Part shown: positions 1 through 5,028 of the stretch, piece after piece
Position numbering within the stretch: the stretch's first letter is position 1
Layout: each line of letters opens with the position of its first letter
Assembly: GCA_031412575.1 (NCBI GenBank)
Contig: JANODG010000037.1
Span: 1 to 5,028, forward strand
Source of the DNA: JAMLIO01 sp031412575
Lineage (GTDB): Bacteria > Bdellovibrionota > Bdellovibrionia > Bdellovibrionales > UBA1609
Direction: 5' to 3'
DNA length: 5,028 bases
Made by a program: the position numbers and the translations under genes
The notes under the pieces: generated by a model
What the model saw: the letters and a program-made list of their open reading frames with translations, nothing else
Database searches by the model: none
What the model was told of the DNA's origin: nothing

Positions 1-635
1 GAGGATACTGAAGCTAATACAAGCTGCTCGTAAGATTCAAAATGAATGCCTTCAGGAAAATTATTTTTTAAGGTGTATAAATAATATTGTGTGAAATTTC
101 CCAACATTGAAGCCATTGCGTGATAAACGCCTTTATCTTCTGGCCGAACGTAATTTAGCGATTTCATCTGAGCTTTGTGTTCTGTATAAAAAAATTCATT
201 GTCCGTAAAAATTTTTATTTTTGAATAATCTTCTATTTGAGTTTCAGCATTGAAAGTCATTAGTGGGTGGGCACCGATAATATTATCAAAATACATAGTT
301 CCAGATAAATGGATGAAGCGTACAAAAGGTGAAAATGTATTTTTTAAATCTTCAAAAGCTTTTTGAATTTGCTGATCAGGAACAGCTAGAAATACATATT
401 TGATTTCATCGCTAATTGTGATGTGATTCGAATTAATTTCGACATTTTCTTTAAAAACTTTATTGATAGCTTCATTAGTGTCATTATTATTGCCGTCATT
501 AATAACATCATTGAAATTGAAGTCGTAGGATTTACCGTAATAAACAAAGTCACAGGATAAGAATTTAAATAGCTTTGGCAGATGGGAAGAAATTTTTCCG
601 GAACCAAAAACTACTGCTTTAAATTTTGCACTCAT
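1..635 (-). CDS. Rossmann-like / DUF2520 domain protein (3' end outside window)
   Basis: The frame is open from an ATG at 635 to the left edge, giving 211 residues without a stop. The N-terminus has a beta strand followed by a glycine-rich dinucleotide-binding turn (VVFGSGKISSHL, residues 8-19). Next come FLAVPDQQI (82-90), HLSGT (109-113) and AHPLMTF (122-128). These match the order of motifs in Rossmann-like/DUF2520 proteins: the 'AVPD' strand end, the 'H-SG' strand and the HPL-TF signature. A helix starting YHAMASMLGNF (171-181) fits the start of the C-terminal helical DUF2520 domain, which resembles the dimerisation domain of ProC-type NAD(P)-dependent reductases. The family is usually about 250-300 residues, so some tens of residues are missing. 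The substrate of this family is not established. The start has AAAGGA nine to ten bases upstream. Residues 38-54 form an Asn/Asp-rich stretch (11 of 17) that looks like a loop insertion. Family call fairly confident; catalytic role unknown. Confidence 0.8.
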   Translation of the reverse strand, partial: MSAKFKAVVFGSGKISSHLPKLFKFLSCDFVYYGKSYDFNFNDVINDGNNNDTNEAINKVFKENVEINSNHITISDEIKYVFLAVPDQQIQKAFEDLKNTFSPFVRFIHLSGTMYFDNIIGAHPLMTFNAETQIEDYSKIKIFTDNEFFYTEHKAQMKSLNYVRPEDKGVYHAMASMLGNFTQYYLYTLKNNFPEGIHFESYEQLVLASVS

Positions 636-676
636 AAGTACCTGTCCTTTAAGATCAAGTCTTGTAAGTGGGTATT

Positions 677-703
677 ATTATCGGCCCAATCGCATGAGGT
701 CAA
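677..703 (-). promoter_or_regulatory. Candidate sigma-70-type promoter for the DUF2520 gene
   Basis: On the minus strand a TTGACC -35-like hexamer (703-698) is followed after 15 bases by a GATAAT -10-like hexamer (682-677). Each matches consensus at five of six positions. The spacer is two bases shorter than ideal. The predicted start would leave a leader of roughly 35 bases containing the AAAGGA ribosome binding site. Seen by eye only; AT-rich DNA gives many chance matches. Confidence 0.35.
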
Positions 704-710
704 TCAAAAG

Positions 711-718
711 GACCGGTC
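711..718. repeat. 8-bp perfect palindrome GACCGGTC in the divergent spacer
   Basis: GACCGGTC is a perfect palindrome lying just upstream of the candidate -35 of the leftward gene and upstream of the rightward gene's candidate promoter. It is one of few GC-rich patches in the spacer. It could be an operator half or simply chance; no second copy was seen nearby. Confidence 0.25.
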
Positions 719-732
719 TCAATTTATTGGAT

Positions 733-761
733 TTGCCATTCATAATTTCAAAGGCTAAATT
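733..761 (+). promoter_or_regulatory. Weak candidate promoter for the membrane-anchored protein
   Basis: TTGCCA (733-738) is followed by a 17-base spacer and TAAATT (756-761), matching consensus at five and four of six positions. Transcription would be expected to start about 768-770, essentially at the ATG at 770, which would make a leaderless or nearly leaderless message. The gene's only Shine-Dalgarno-like sequence (AAAGG, 750-754) is 15 bases from the ATG, too far to be convincing. That is compatible with the idea but does not prove it. Confidence 0.25.
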
Positions 762-769
762 TAAGTTCT

Positions 770-1291
770 ATGAACAAAAATATCTATAAATTAGAGCTCA
801 TGTACGTTTTAGGCGCCCTTTTAATAAGTGGTTTAAGCATCTTCGCCATTTTTAGCGCACCCTCGTCAAAATATGTAAAACTGATTAAATGGAGTGATGT
901 AGAAACTATAGAGTTAGTTTTAGAAAACACAATAAAAAGACTTTATCCACAATTGGCAGAAGCCAACCATATCTTGGTTGAAAATTATGAACCTATTACA
1001 ACACTACCACATATCTCTGCTGCTATAAACAAAGTTACGGGCTTAGAATCTCGAGCTGTCACTCAACCTGACCTTGTTGTTTTGAACAATTTGAAAAAAG
1101 GTGATTTACAACTAAAAATTATCTATGAAAAACTAGAGCTTGAAAAAATCGACGTCACTAAAGTCTTTGACGATAAAAGCTTTAAAAAAATATTAAAGAA
1201 AAAAGCTAATGGAGAACCAATAGCTAATTTTATATTTTGTCTTTACCAAATAAAGACAAATGAATTTATTTTGCAAATTTATTCCATTTAG
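770..1291 (+). CDS. Membrane-anchored protein of unknown function (173 aa)
   Basis: I do not recognise the family. The first ten residues carry two lysines and are followed by one hydrophobic segment at about residues 11-29 (MYVLGALLISGLSIFAIFS). The rest, about 140 residues, is soluble and would face the periplasm by the positive-inside rule. There is no lipobox, and the only cysteine is C157, near the C-terminus. The soluble part contains a predicted amphipathic helix (43-65), a mixed region with short hydrophobic strands, and a lysine-rich stretch (about 121-145) before a final hydrophobic strand (IANFIFCLYQ, FILQIYSI). An uncleaved signal anchor is more likely than a cleaved signal peptide, though cleavage near residue 30 (IFSA/P) cannot be excluded. 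The ATG at 770 is the first usable start after an in-frame stop at 743-745; an in-frame ATG at 800 would cut off the charged N-terminus. It diverges from the DUF2520 gene and converges on the nucleotidase. The long hydrophobic start with a coherent soluble domain supports a real gene. Confidence 0.7.
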   Translation: MNKNIYKLELMYVLGALLISGLSIFAIFSAPSSKYVKLIKWSDVETIELVLENTIKRLYPQLAEANHILVENYEPITTLPHISAAINKVTGLESRAVTQPDLVVLNNLKKGDLQLKIIYEKLELEKIDVTKVFDDKSFKKILKKKANGEPIANFIFCLYQIKTNEFILQIYSI

Positions 1292-1352
1292 AAGTTTGAT
1301 TTAGGCTACAGATATTCAATTCAGAAGCTTAATTTAGTTTTTTATATTCAAT
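1290..1352. repeat. Imperfect tandem direct repeat, two copies with a 33-nt period
   Basis: AGAAGTTTGATTTAG (1290-1304) recurs as AGAAGCTTAATTTAG (1323-1337), identical at 13 of 15 positions. Both copies are followed after six or seven bases by the same nine bases, ATATTCAAT (1312-1320 and 1344-1352). The first copy overlaps the stop codon of the preceding gene. The intervening bases differ (GCTACAG against six Ts). This looks like a decayed tandem duplication in the convergent spacer. I see no strong GC-rich hairpin terminator between 1292 and 1410; the only inverted repeat is a short all-AT one (1364-1377). Confidence 0.5.
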
Positions 1353-1410
1353 CAAAAAGAACTATTAAAAATTTAATCCTTTTCAGTCTAAAAAAAATAG
1401 AACCGTTGCT

Positions 1411-2823
1411 TTATCCGTTGGATTTATTTTCCACTTGATCAACTTCAATAGTTTCTAAAATGTCATGAGGCATTTGTCTTTTACTAGATCTTAAATAAGT
1501 TCTTGGACTTTGTGACATTAAATCATTTAAGTCAGTCATATAGATGTCGGCAAAGCGTTCGACTTGGTTTGCAAATTGGCTTTCTTCTATCCCTACTCGC
1601 ATGATCTCGCCCCAGTAAGGGTTATGAAGATTTCTTTGCTGTTGAAGTAAAGGCTGAATTTCCAAATCGATTTTTGTAATATCATCTTTAAAAACTTTCT
1701 TTTTTAGTTCATCCACAAGCTTATCGTTTTCGATGGCTTCGGCCACAAAGTCATTAAGCTCTTCTTCTTTATCGATCTTTCGTTTCATCAAACTTTGGAT
1801 TTTTTTTGATACTGATAGGCCAAGCTTATTTTGCTCCACTTCATATTCTAGTTCTTCAACTATTAAAGCCGTGCGCCACTCGCAGTCTTTTTTTAAACGT
1901 AAAATATCACCATAAATATGATCGCCTACATACAATATTTCATCGCCAGTGACATCCCAGTAGTTTGTAAGATGATTAGAACACCCACCTTGATAAACCC
2001 CCGGCACCAAATCCCCAGAATGATTTTGTAAAAGTCCCGTCTTTGGGTCTACTTTGAGAATCGGCAATTGGTCATAAAAGAATCTTGGTTTATTAGCTAA
2101 AGTCACAACCCATTTAAAAACGTCATTCCATTTTTTACCATCAGGTAAAAACTCATTGATCGCGTAAGATAGTAAAGTGTTCGAATATTGAAAATCTGAA
2201 TTGGTCACGATAAATAATTCCTTACCGTGTTTAATGAACTTTAAAATGTTGTTCACTAAATCTTGGCTTTTAAAAATATATTTATCTAGGTTTGCAATAA
2301 CCACGTCTTTAATACTTCCGTCACGGTGAGACAGATCCAAAACAAACTGTAAGTCTTCAGCCATTTGTGAAAATTCAGGAATTTGATTTTTATATTTAGT
2401 TTCTTTTAGTTCCACTAACTGAGAAAATAAACACGCATGTGAAATCGAAAATGTCGTGTCGATGGTGTCAAAATCAGAGCTGTTCAGATCAATAAATAAA
2501 GTTCCGAATTGCGTCTTCATCTTTTTAAAATCAATTCGTTGAAGGCCGTGATAACATTCTCTGACAGCACCGTATCTTGAAACCTTTAATAAGTTTCCAC
2601 GATTTCTATCAATCACAAGTCCACGAATGGCTCTTTTAAATTCAAACTTTAAATTTAAGACTTCTTCGGGATACGAAAGTTTTTGTACAAGCTTACTTTT
2701 CATTTGTTCGTAAGCTAGCTCTTCAAACCTTTCGGAGTGATATTTGATCAAAGTGTGATCCATATCTAGGCCGATATATTTTATTTTTTTTAAGTTTAAA
2801 GTTCTGTTTACGTATAAATTCAT
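1411..2823 (-). CDS. HAD-IG family 5'-nucleotidase, cN-II type (470 aa)
   Basis: Predicted cytosolic purine 5'-nucleotidase of the HAD superfamily (5_nucleotid family, related to eukaryotic cN-II, which dephosphorylates IMP and GMP). Numbered from the ATG at 2823, all four HAD motifs are present. Motif I is GLDMDHTL (18-25), with nucleophile D20 and acid/base D22. Motif II is FIVTNSD (204-210), with T207. Motif III is the lysine of ANKPRFF (K245). Motif IV is YVGDHIYGDI (298-307), with D301 and D306. Family-specific blocks are also present: DRNRGNLLKVSRYGAV in the cap region (72-87) and a C-terminal MPHD (450-453), equivalent to cN-II MPHE. The frame stays open upstream to a TTG at 3012, but that start has no ribosome binding site and would overlap the divergent PilZ gene. 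The ATG at 2823 has GGATGG five bases upstream and a TATAAT behind it, and starts where family members begin (VNRTLNLKKIKYIG). Substrate range is inferred from the family. Confidence 0.9.
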   Translation of the reverse strand: MNLYVNRTLNLKKIKYIGLDMDHTLIKYHSERFEELAYEQMKSKLVQKLSYPEEVLNLKFEFKRAIRGLVIDRNRGNLLKVSRYGAVRECYHGLQRIDFKKMKTQFGTLFIDLNSSDFDTIDTTFSISHACLFSQLVELKETKYKNQIPEFSQMAEDLQFVLDLSHRDGSIKDVVIANLDKYIFKSQDLVNNILKFIKHGKELFIVTNSDFQYSNTLLSYAINEFLPDGKKWNDVFKWVVTLANKPRFFYDQLPILKVDPKTGLLQNHSGDLVPGVYQGGCSNHLTNYWDVTGDEILYVGDHIYGDILRLKKDCEWRTALIVEELEYEVEQNKLGLSVSKKIQSLMKRKIDKEEELNDFVAEAIENDKLVDELKKKVFKDDITKIDLEIQPLLQQQRNLHNPYWGEIMRVGIEESQFANQVERFADIYMTDLNDLMSQSPRTYLRSSKRQMPHDILETIEVDQVENKSNG

Positions 2824-2842
2824 CACGACCATCCAAGATTTA

Positions 2843-2848
2843 ATTATA
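2843..2848 (-). promoter_or_regulatory. Candidate -10 element for the nucleotidase gene
   Basis: A perfect TATAAT on the minus strand lies about 20 bases upstream of the ATG at 2823. Transcription would start near 2836, giving a short leader that just includes the GGATGG ribosome binding site (2834-2829). There is no good -35 hexamer at 16-18 bases (AATAAT), and TG sits one base too far upstream for a standard extended -10. Its position supports the downstream start. Confidence 0.4.
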
Positions 2849-2920
2849 TGCATCGTTGCCTGTGTATTATTATGAAACAATTTGAAGGCTTTTGCCCCTA
2901 CACCATCAAAAAATGCGATG

Positions 2921-2948
2921 TTTAGAATAGCATAAATAAGAATATAGT
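2921..2948 (+). promoter_or_regulatory. Candidate promoter for the PilZ gene
   Basis: TTTAGA (2921-2926), a 16-base spacer and TATAGT (2943-2948) form the best sigma-70-like pair on the plus strand of the spacer, with four and five of six consensus matches. The predicted leader is about 50 bases and carries the strong ribosome binding site at 2992-2998. A second, poorer pair is TTGAAC (2958-2963) with CATAGA (2981-2986). Confidence 0.3.
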
Positions 2949-2991
2949 AAATGAATCTTGAACTCCGGACGATAAGCAACCATAGACCTTT

Positions 2992-2998
2992 AAGGAGG
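2992..2998 (+). promoter_or_regulatory. Strong ribosome binding site that fixes a TTG start
   Basis: AAGGAGG is a perfect Shine-Dalgarno core six bases before the TTG at 3005. It lies 41 bases inside the longer reading frame that begins with ATG at 2951, a start that has no ribosome binding site. It therefore points to TTG as the true initiation codon of the PilZ protein. Confidence 0.8.
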
Positions 2999-3004
2999 CT
3001 TAAA

Positions 3005-3382
3005 TTGTCCAATAAGCGAGTTTCACAAAGAAAAGTTGTTGAAGATGTCTATTTTAACGAGTTAAGCGACTTAGAAACTAGCTTAATTATTGCTAAAACG
3101 GGCCATATTGTTGATGCGTCTTCATCCGGTTTTTTAGCTGTGTTTCACCGCGACGATGCTGACCAAAGTTTAAAAGGCAGCCTTACCTTAGACCATTTAA
3201 TTGGAACTAAAATAGCTTTGTTTCTACCTCAGATGGAAATTGATTTAGATGGTCAAATTTCTAGAACCAAACATATTGGAAAAGGTTTTTTTGAAGTTGG
3301 AGTTACATTTTCAGAAGACATTCCTGAGTATTGGAGAAACTGTTTAAAAGACCTTCTTCCTCAGCCTGGGGAAATTAACTAA
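3005..3382 (+). CDS. Single-domain PilZ protein, predicted cyclic-di-GMP receptor (125 aa)
   Basis: Both PilZ signature motifs are present at their expected places. The RxxxR motif is RVSQR (R5 and R9), just after the start. The D/NxSxxG motif is DASSSG (D37, S39, G42), at the turn of the beta barrel. Beyond these come strands such as KIALFLPQMEI and a closing GFFEVGVTFSED, with a short C-terminal helix (EYWRNCLKDLLP). No output domain is attached, so the protein would act as a free cytosolic adaptor that binds the second messenger and then a partner. Partner and process (motility, gliding, secretion, cell-cycle switching) cannot be told from sequence. Starting at TTG 3005 puts the RxxxR motif at the N-terminus, as is usual for the family, and fits the AAGGAGG at 2992-2998. 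An ATG at 2951 would add 18 unlikely residues. The gene is divergent from the nucleotidase and convergent with the SseB-like gene. Confidence 0.85.
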   Translation: MSNKRVSQRKVVEDVYFNELSDLETSLIIAKTGHIVDASSSGFLAVFHRDDADQSLKGSLTLDHLIGTKIALFLPQMEIDLDGQISRTKHIGKGFFEVGVTFSEDIPEYWRNCLKDLLPQPGEIN

Positions 3383-3391
3383 AAATATAAG

Positions 3392-3422
3392 TTTCAAACA
3401 AATCAGATTGTAGTTGTTGAAA
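3392..3422. terminator. Candidate bidirectional hairpin at a convergent junction
   Basis: TTTCAA-A-CAA (3392-3401) can pair with TTGTTGAAA (3414-3422) as nine base pairs with one bulged A and a 12-base loop. It sits between the converging PilZ and SseB-like genes. On the minus strand a T-rich run (CTTATATTTTTAG) follows the stem directly. On the plus strand the run of six Ts comes only after a further 18 bases. The stem is AT-rich and therefore weak; function as a terminator is inferred from location. Confidence 0.4.
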
Positions 3423-3443
3423 GACTTTGTTTATACGAGTTTT

Positions 3444-4076
3444 TTAAATCCTAAATAATTTCTGTAGTTTTTCTTCATAGACTAATACGACAGGCATATG
3501 GTTTGGCAAAAACCAACCAATTCCACGGGCAATGCCTTCGTGTTCTTGTTTTGGAGGATTGCCTAAAGACTCTAAACTAAGTGCAAATTCATAATTTAAT
3601 TTATCTCTGCTGATCAAAGCTCCGCGAGGCTCTTCAATACCGGCAGACTTAATGTAGTCCTTGATAAAGTGAATGGCGTGTTGAGGTAAAATATCTTCCG
3701 AAACTTCGGCTACATAAATTGGAGCATTCGGCGGAGTTTGAACAATCTGATCTTTTATAAAAAATTTGTTATGTATGAAATTCCAAATCAAACCAAAATG
3801 AAAAATATAATCTGGACGTTCTTTAGAGCCGTTAAGGACTAAGCCCACTCCGTGCTCGTAAGCCCATTGAATTAGATTAATCGCAGTGTCTTTAGAAACA
3901 TGTTTTTGAGTTCCATCCTCTGTAATGAACAGATACGGCCAACCGTCAGGACCAATTTGGACATTTTCATCAGTTAAATACAAGGTCGAATTTACAAATG
4001 CTCGTAAAAAATCTTTTTCCCAAGCATCGTCGCGTAAGCCAGAGTTAACTTTTAAGTTTTCGTTCAAATCTTTCAT
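3444..4076 (-). CDS. SseB-like protein of unknown function (210 aa)
   Basis: The protein has no signal peptide or membrane segment and should be cytosolic. Numbered from the ATG at 4076, residues 18-35 (AWEKDFLRAFVNSTLYLT) resemble the opening helix and strand of SseB N-terminal domains (a helix ending in 'L..STLYVP'). HGVGLVLNGS (75-84) resembles their 'G-GLVLNPGS' strand-turn. A second half, from about APIYVAEVSEDILPQHAIHFIKDYIKS, would match the C-terminal part of SseB-type proteins in layout: a strand, then a helix. E. coli SseB is named for enhanced serine sensitivity and its molecular activity is unclear, so no function is assigned. The frame extends to a TTG at 4094, but neither start has a good ribosome binding site and ATG is preferred. 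It lies 49 bases after the secreted-protein gene on the same strand with no clear terminator between, so the two are probably one transcript. The gene is real on coherence of the product; the family call is from motif resemblance only. Confidence 0.65.
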   Translation of the reverse strand: MKDLNENLKVNSGLRDDAWEKDFLRAFVNSTLYLTDENVQIGPDGWPYLFITEDGTQKHVSKDTAINLIQWAYEHGVGLVLNGSKERPDYIFHFGLIWNFIHNKFFIKDQIVQTPPNAPIYVAEVSEDILPQHAIHFIKDYIKSAGIEEPRGALISRDKLNYEFALSLESLGNPPKQEHEGIARGIGWFLPNHMPVVLVYEEKLQKLFRI

Positions 4077-4125
4077 AAGGCAGACAGCATCCAAAATTGA
4101 GGTTTAAATCAGCTTGTTTTAAGGC

Positions 4126-4776
4126 TTATTTACACTCATCAATTTCAAAATCAAGGCTAAAATCAGAGTCACCGCTACCTTCGGTATAAGTCCCGAAGTG
4201 AATAATGCGTCCCTTTTGTAAACTCGCCGTAGAGTTCAAAATGACTGAATCACTTGAGTCGTGATTATACAAAAGCTCTTCGACGATATCTAAAACCCAT
4301 TGAGCATCACCAATATAACAAACCGAATTGTCTTGGTTAATTAAGTCTTTAAAATTCACATCATAGTCCGCTATTTGTTGTCTGTTTAAAACGAAATCTT
4401 TCGCTTGATCTAAATCAGTTTGATTTTCGAAATCTTCATAAGAATTGATTTTTAAAGCCGCTTCTTCAGTCTGATTCACTTTAATCACATTACAGGAGTT
4501 GTTCTCAAACTTTGACATTACAAAATAGTAATTCGTCCAGACGTCCCCGTCTTCGTTGTTGTCATTGATTCCGACGATGTAATTTTGAAATGGCTTCTTT
4601 GCGCTTAACTTTAATTCCACAAACACTTCGGCGCCGTTAGAGCCCTGCACTGTGCCTGTTTCAGCGACATATTTAGCCATGGCTTTTTGCATAGCTGCAC
4701 CCGAACAATCTGAAACGTCTGCAGATGAAGGCTGAGATAAAATCAATGAAGTTAACACGAGTAAAAAATTATTCAT
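4126..4776 (-). CDS. Secreted or periplasmic protein with four cysteines, unknown function (216 aa)
   Basis: A classical signal peptide covers residues 1-19: hydrophobic core FLLVLTSLIL and an SSA cleavage box before D20, consistent with signal peptidase I. Positive charge before the core is lacking, which is unusual but tolerated. There is no lipobox cysteine at the cleavage site. The mature part is acidic, rich in Asp, Asn and Glu, and has exactly four cysteines (C24, C95, C153, C215), which could form two disulfides in an oxidising compartment. Residues 50-100 read as alternating strands, with a 'GINDNNEDGDVWTNYYFV' turn rich in Asp and Asn that could bind a metal but has no recognised EF-hand spacing. 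I do not recognise the family. The ATG at 4776 has a very good ribosome binding site (AAGGGGA, four bases away). The SseB-like gene follows 49 bases downstream, suggesting an operon led by this gene. A function cannot be assigned. Confidence 0.75.
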   Translation of the reverse strand: MNNFLLVLTSLILSQPSSADVSDCSGAAMQKAMAKYVAETGTVQGSNGAEVFVELKLSAKKPFQNYIVGINDNNEDGDVWTNYYFVMSKFENNSCNVIKVNQTEEAALKINSYEDFENQTDLDQAKDFVLNRQQIADYDVNFKDLINQDNSVCYIGDAQWVLDIVEELLYNHDSSDSVILNSTASLQKGRIIHFGTYTEGSGDSDFSLDFEIDECK

Positions 4777-4890
4777 AAAATCCCCTTTTTATATAATTAA
4801 AATCTATATAATTTAGTTTATTTGATAAAGCGACAGGGAATGCAAAAACTGACCAAAATAACACAAAGATTTAAGCTTCGGGTGATTAAT

Positions 4891-4917
4891 AATTTGGTTC
4901 CAAACGTCAACCAAGTT
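4891..4917. other. Inverted repeat able to form a hairpin in the tRNA/secreted-protein spacer
   Basis: AATTTGGTT (4891-4899) and AACCAAGTT (4909-4917) pair over nine positions, eight Watson-Crick and one T-G, around a nine-base loop. A competing small hairpin (TTTGG-TT-CCAAA, 4893-4904) uses the same left arm. It lies about 55 bases past the tRNA 3' end and about 115 bases upstream of the secreted protein's ATG, both on the minus strand. No T-run follows on that strand, so it is not a textbook terminator. The rest of the spacer 4777-4971 shows only AT-rich promoter-like sequence. Confidence 0.35.
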
Positions 4918-4971
4918 CAACACTTTTAAAAGATAAGATTCAGGAAATTCCCATTTTGAAAAGAATCAAAA

Positions 4972-5028
4972 TGGTAGGGAGTACAGGGCTCGAACCTGCG
5001 ACATCCACCTTGTAAGGGTGGCGCTCTA
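4972..5028 (-). tRNA. tRNA-Val (anticodon UAC), 5' end outside window
   Basis: The minus strand shows the 3' three quarters of a tRNA. The end of the D arm (TAGAGCG) is followed by anticodon stem CCACC/GGTGG (5017-5021 with 5005-5009) around loop CTTACAA. The anticodon TAC (5014-5012) reads GUA and related valine codons. Next come a five-base variable region, T stem GCAGG/CCTGT with loop TTCGAGC, the acceptor strand ACTCCCT, discriminator A and an encoded CCA. About 20 bases of the 5' acceptor and D arm lie beyond the window. The stems pair fully, with one G-T in the T stem, so the gene looks intact as far as visible. Confidence 0.95.

Noticed and set aside
386..607. 73-residue minus-strand frame starting at 607
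   Set aside because: It overlaps the DUF2520 coding sequence in another frame on the same strand; the DUF2520 frame carries clear family motifs, and this one has no ribosome binding site or recognisable domain.
1364..1377. Inverted repeat ATTAAA-AA-TTTAAT as a terminator
   Set aside because: The stem is all A-T with a two-base loop, too unstable for an intrinsic terminator and expected by chance in this composition.
1733..1915. 60-residue plus-strand frame, serine rich
   Set aside because: It is antisense to the nucleotidase near conserved motif IV, has low complexity from AT-rich codons read backwards, and has no start signal.
3925..4107. 60-residue plus-strand frame
   Set aside because: It is antisense to the SseB-like gene, with no ribosome binding site and no recognisable domain.
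4923..4932. CTTTTAAAAG palindrome
   Set aside because: A ten-base, almost all A/T palindrome is expected by chance in AT-rich DNA, and nothing links it to a function.
4952..4972. ATTTTG/CAAAAT inverted repeat right after the tRNA as its terminator
   Set aside because: Only six weak pairs, with no following T-run on the tRNA strand; the sequence after it is mixed (GGGAATTTCC).
1..5028. Defence system, prophage, CRISPR or mobile element
   Set aside because: I looked for repeat arrays, transposase or integrase motifs, toxin-antitoxin pairs and restriction or nuclease signatures on both strands and saw none; composition is even across the window.

Overview
The window is an AT-rich bacterial chromosome segment with five complete protein genes, a sixth gene cut by the left edge and a tRNA cut by the right edge. 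The mix is a HAD-IG family cN-II-type 5'-nucleotidase, a single-domain PilZ protein, a Rossmann/DUF2520 protein and several lineage-specific small proteins. With the strong AT bias and Lys/Asn-rich proteins, this suggests a predatory-type bacterium of the Bdellovibrionota (Bdellovibrio/Bacteriovorax relatives). That placement is inference from gene families and composition; no sequence search was possible. No phage, transposon, CRISPR or toxin-antitoxin signature is visible, and the region reads as ordinary chromosome.

Layout from left to right. Positions 1-635 (minus) hold most of a Rossmann-like/DUF2520 protein. Diverging from it across a 134-nt spacer with promoter-like sequences is a membrane-anchored protein of unknown function at 770-1291 (plus). 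It converges on the 5'-nucleotidase at 1411-2823 (minus), and the gap between them holds an imperfect tandem repeat of about 33 nt. The nucleotidase is divergent from a PilZ gene at 3005-3382 (plus), which starts at TTG behind an excellent ribosome binding site. The nucleotidase frame stays open across the 181-nt intergenic region, but the evidence favours the later ATG. After a hairpin at the next convergent junction come two minus-strand genes that are probably co-transcribed: a secreted four-cysteine protein (4126-4776) first, then an SseB-like protein (3444-4076). A hairpin-containing spacer and the 3' three quarters of tRNA-Val(UAC) end the window.

The genes do not form one obvious pathway. 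The only suggestive pairing is the purine-nucleotidase homologue back to back with a predicted cyclic-di-GMP receptor, and no functional link can be shown from sequence. The most useful results are two start-site corrections, recognition of the edge-truncated DUF2520 gene, and tentative assignment of the 210-residue protein to the SseB-like fold.
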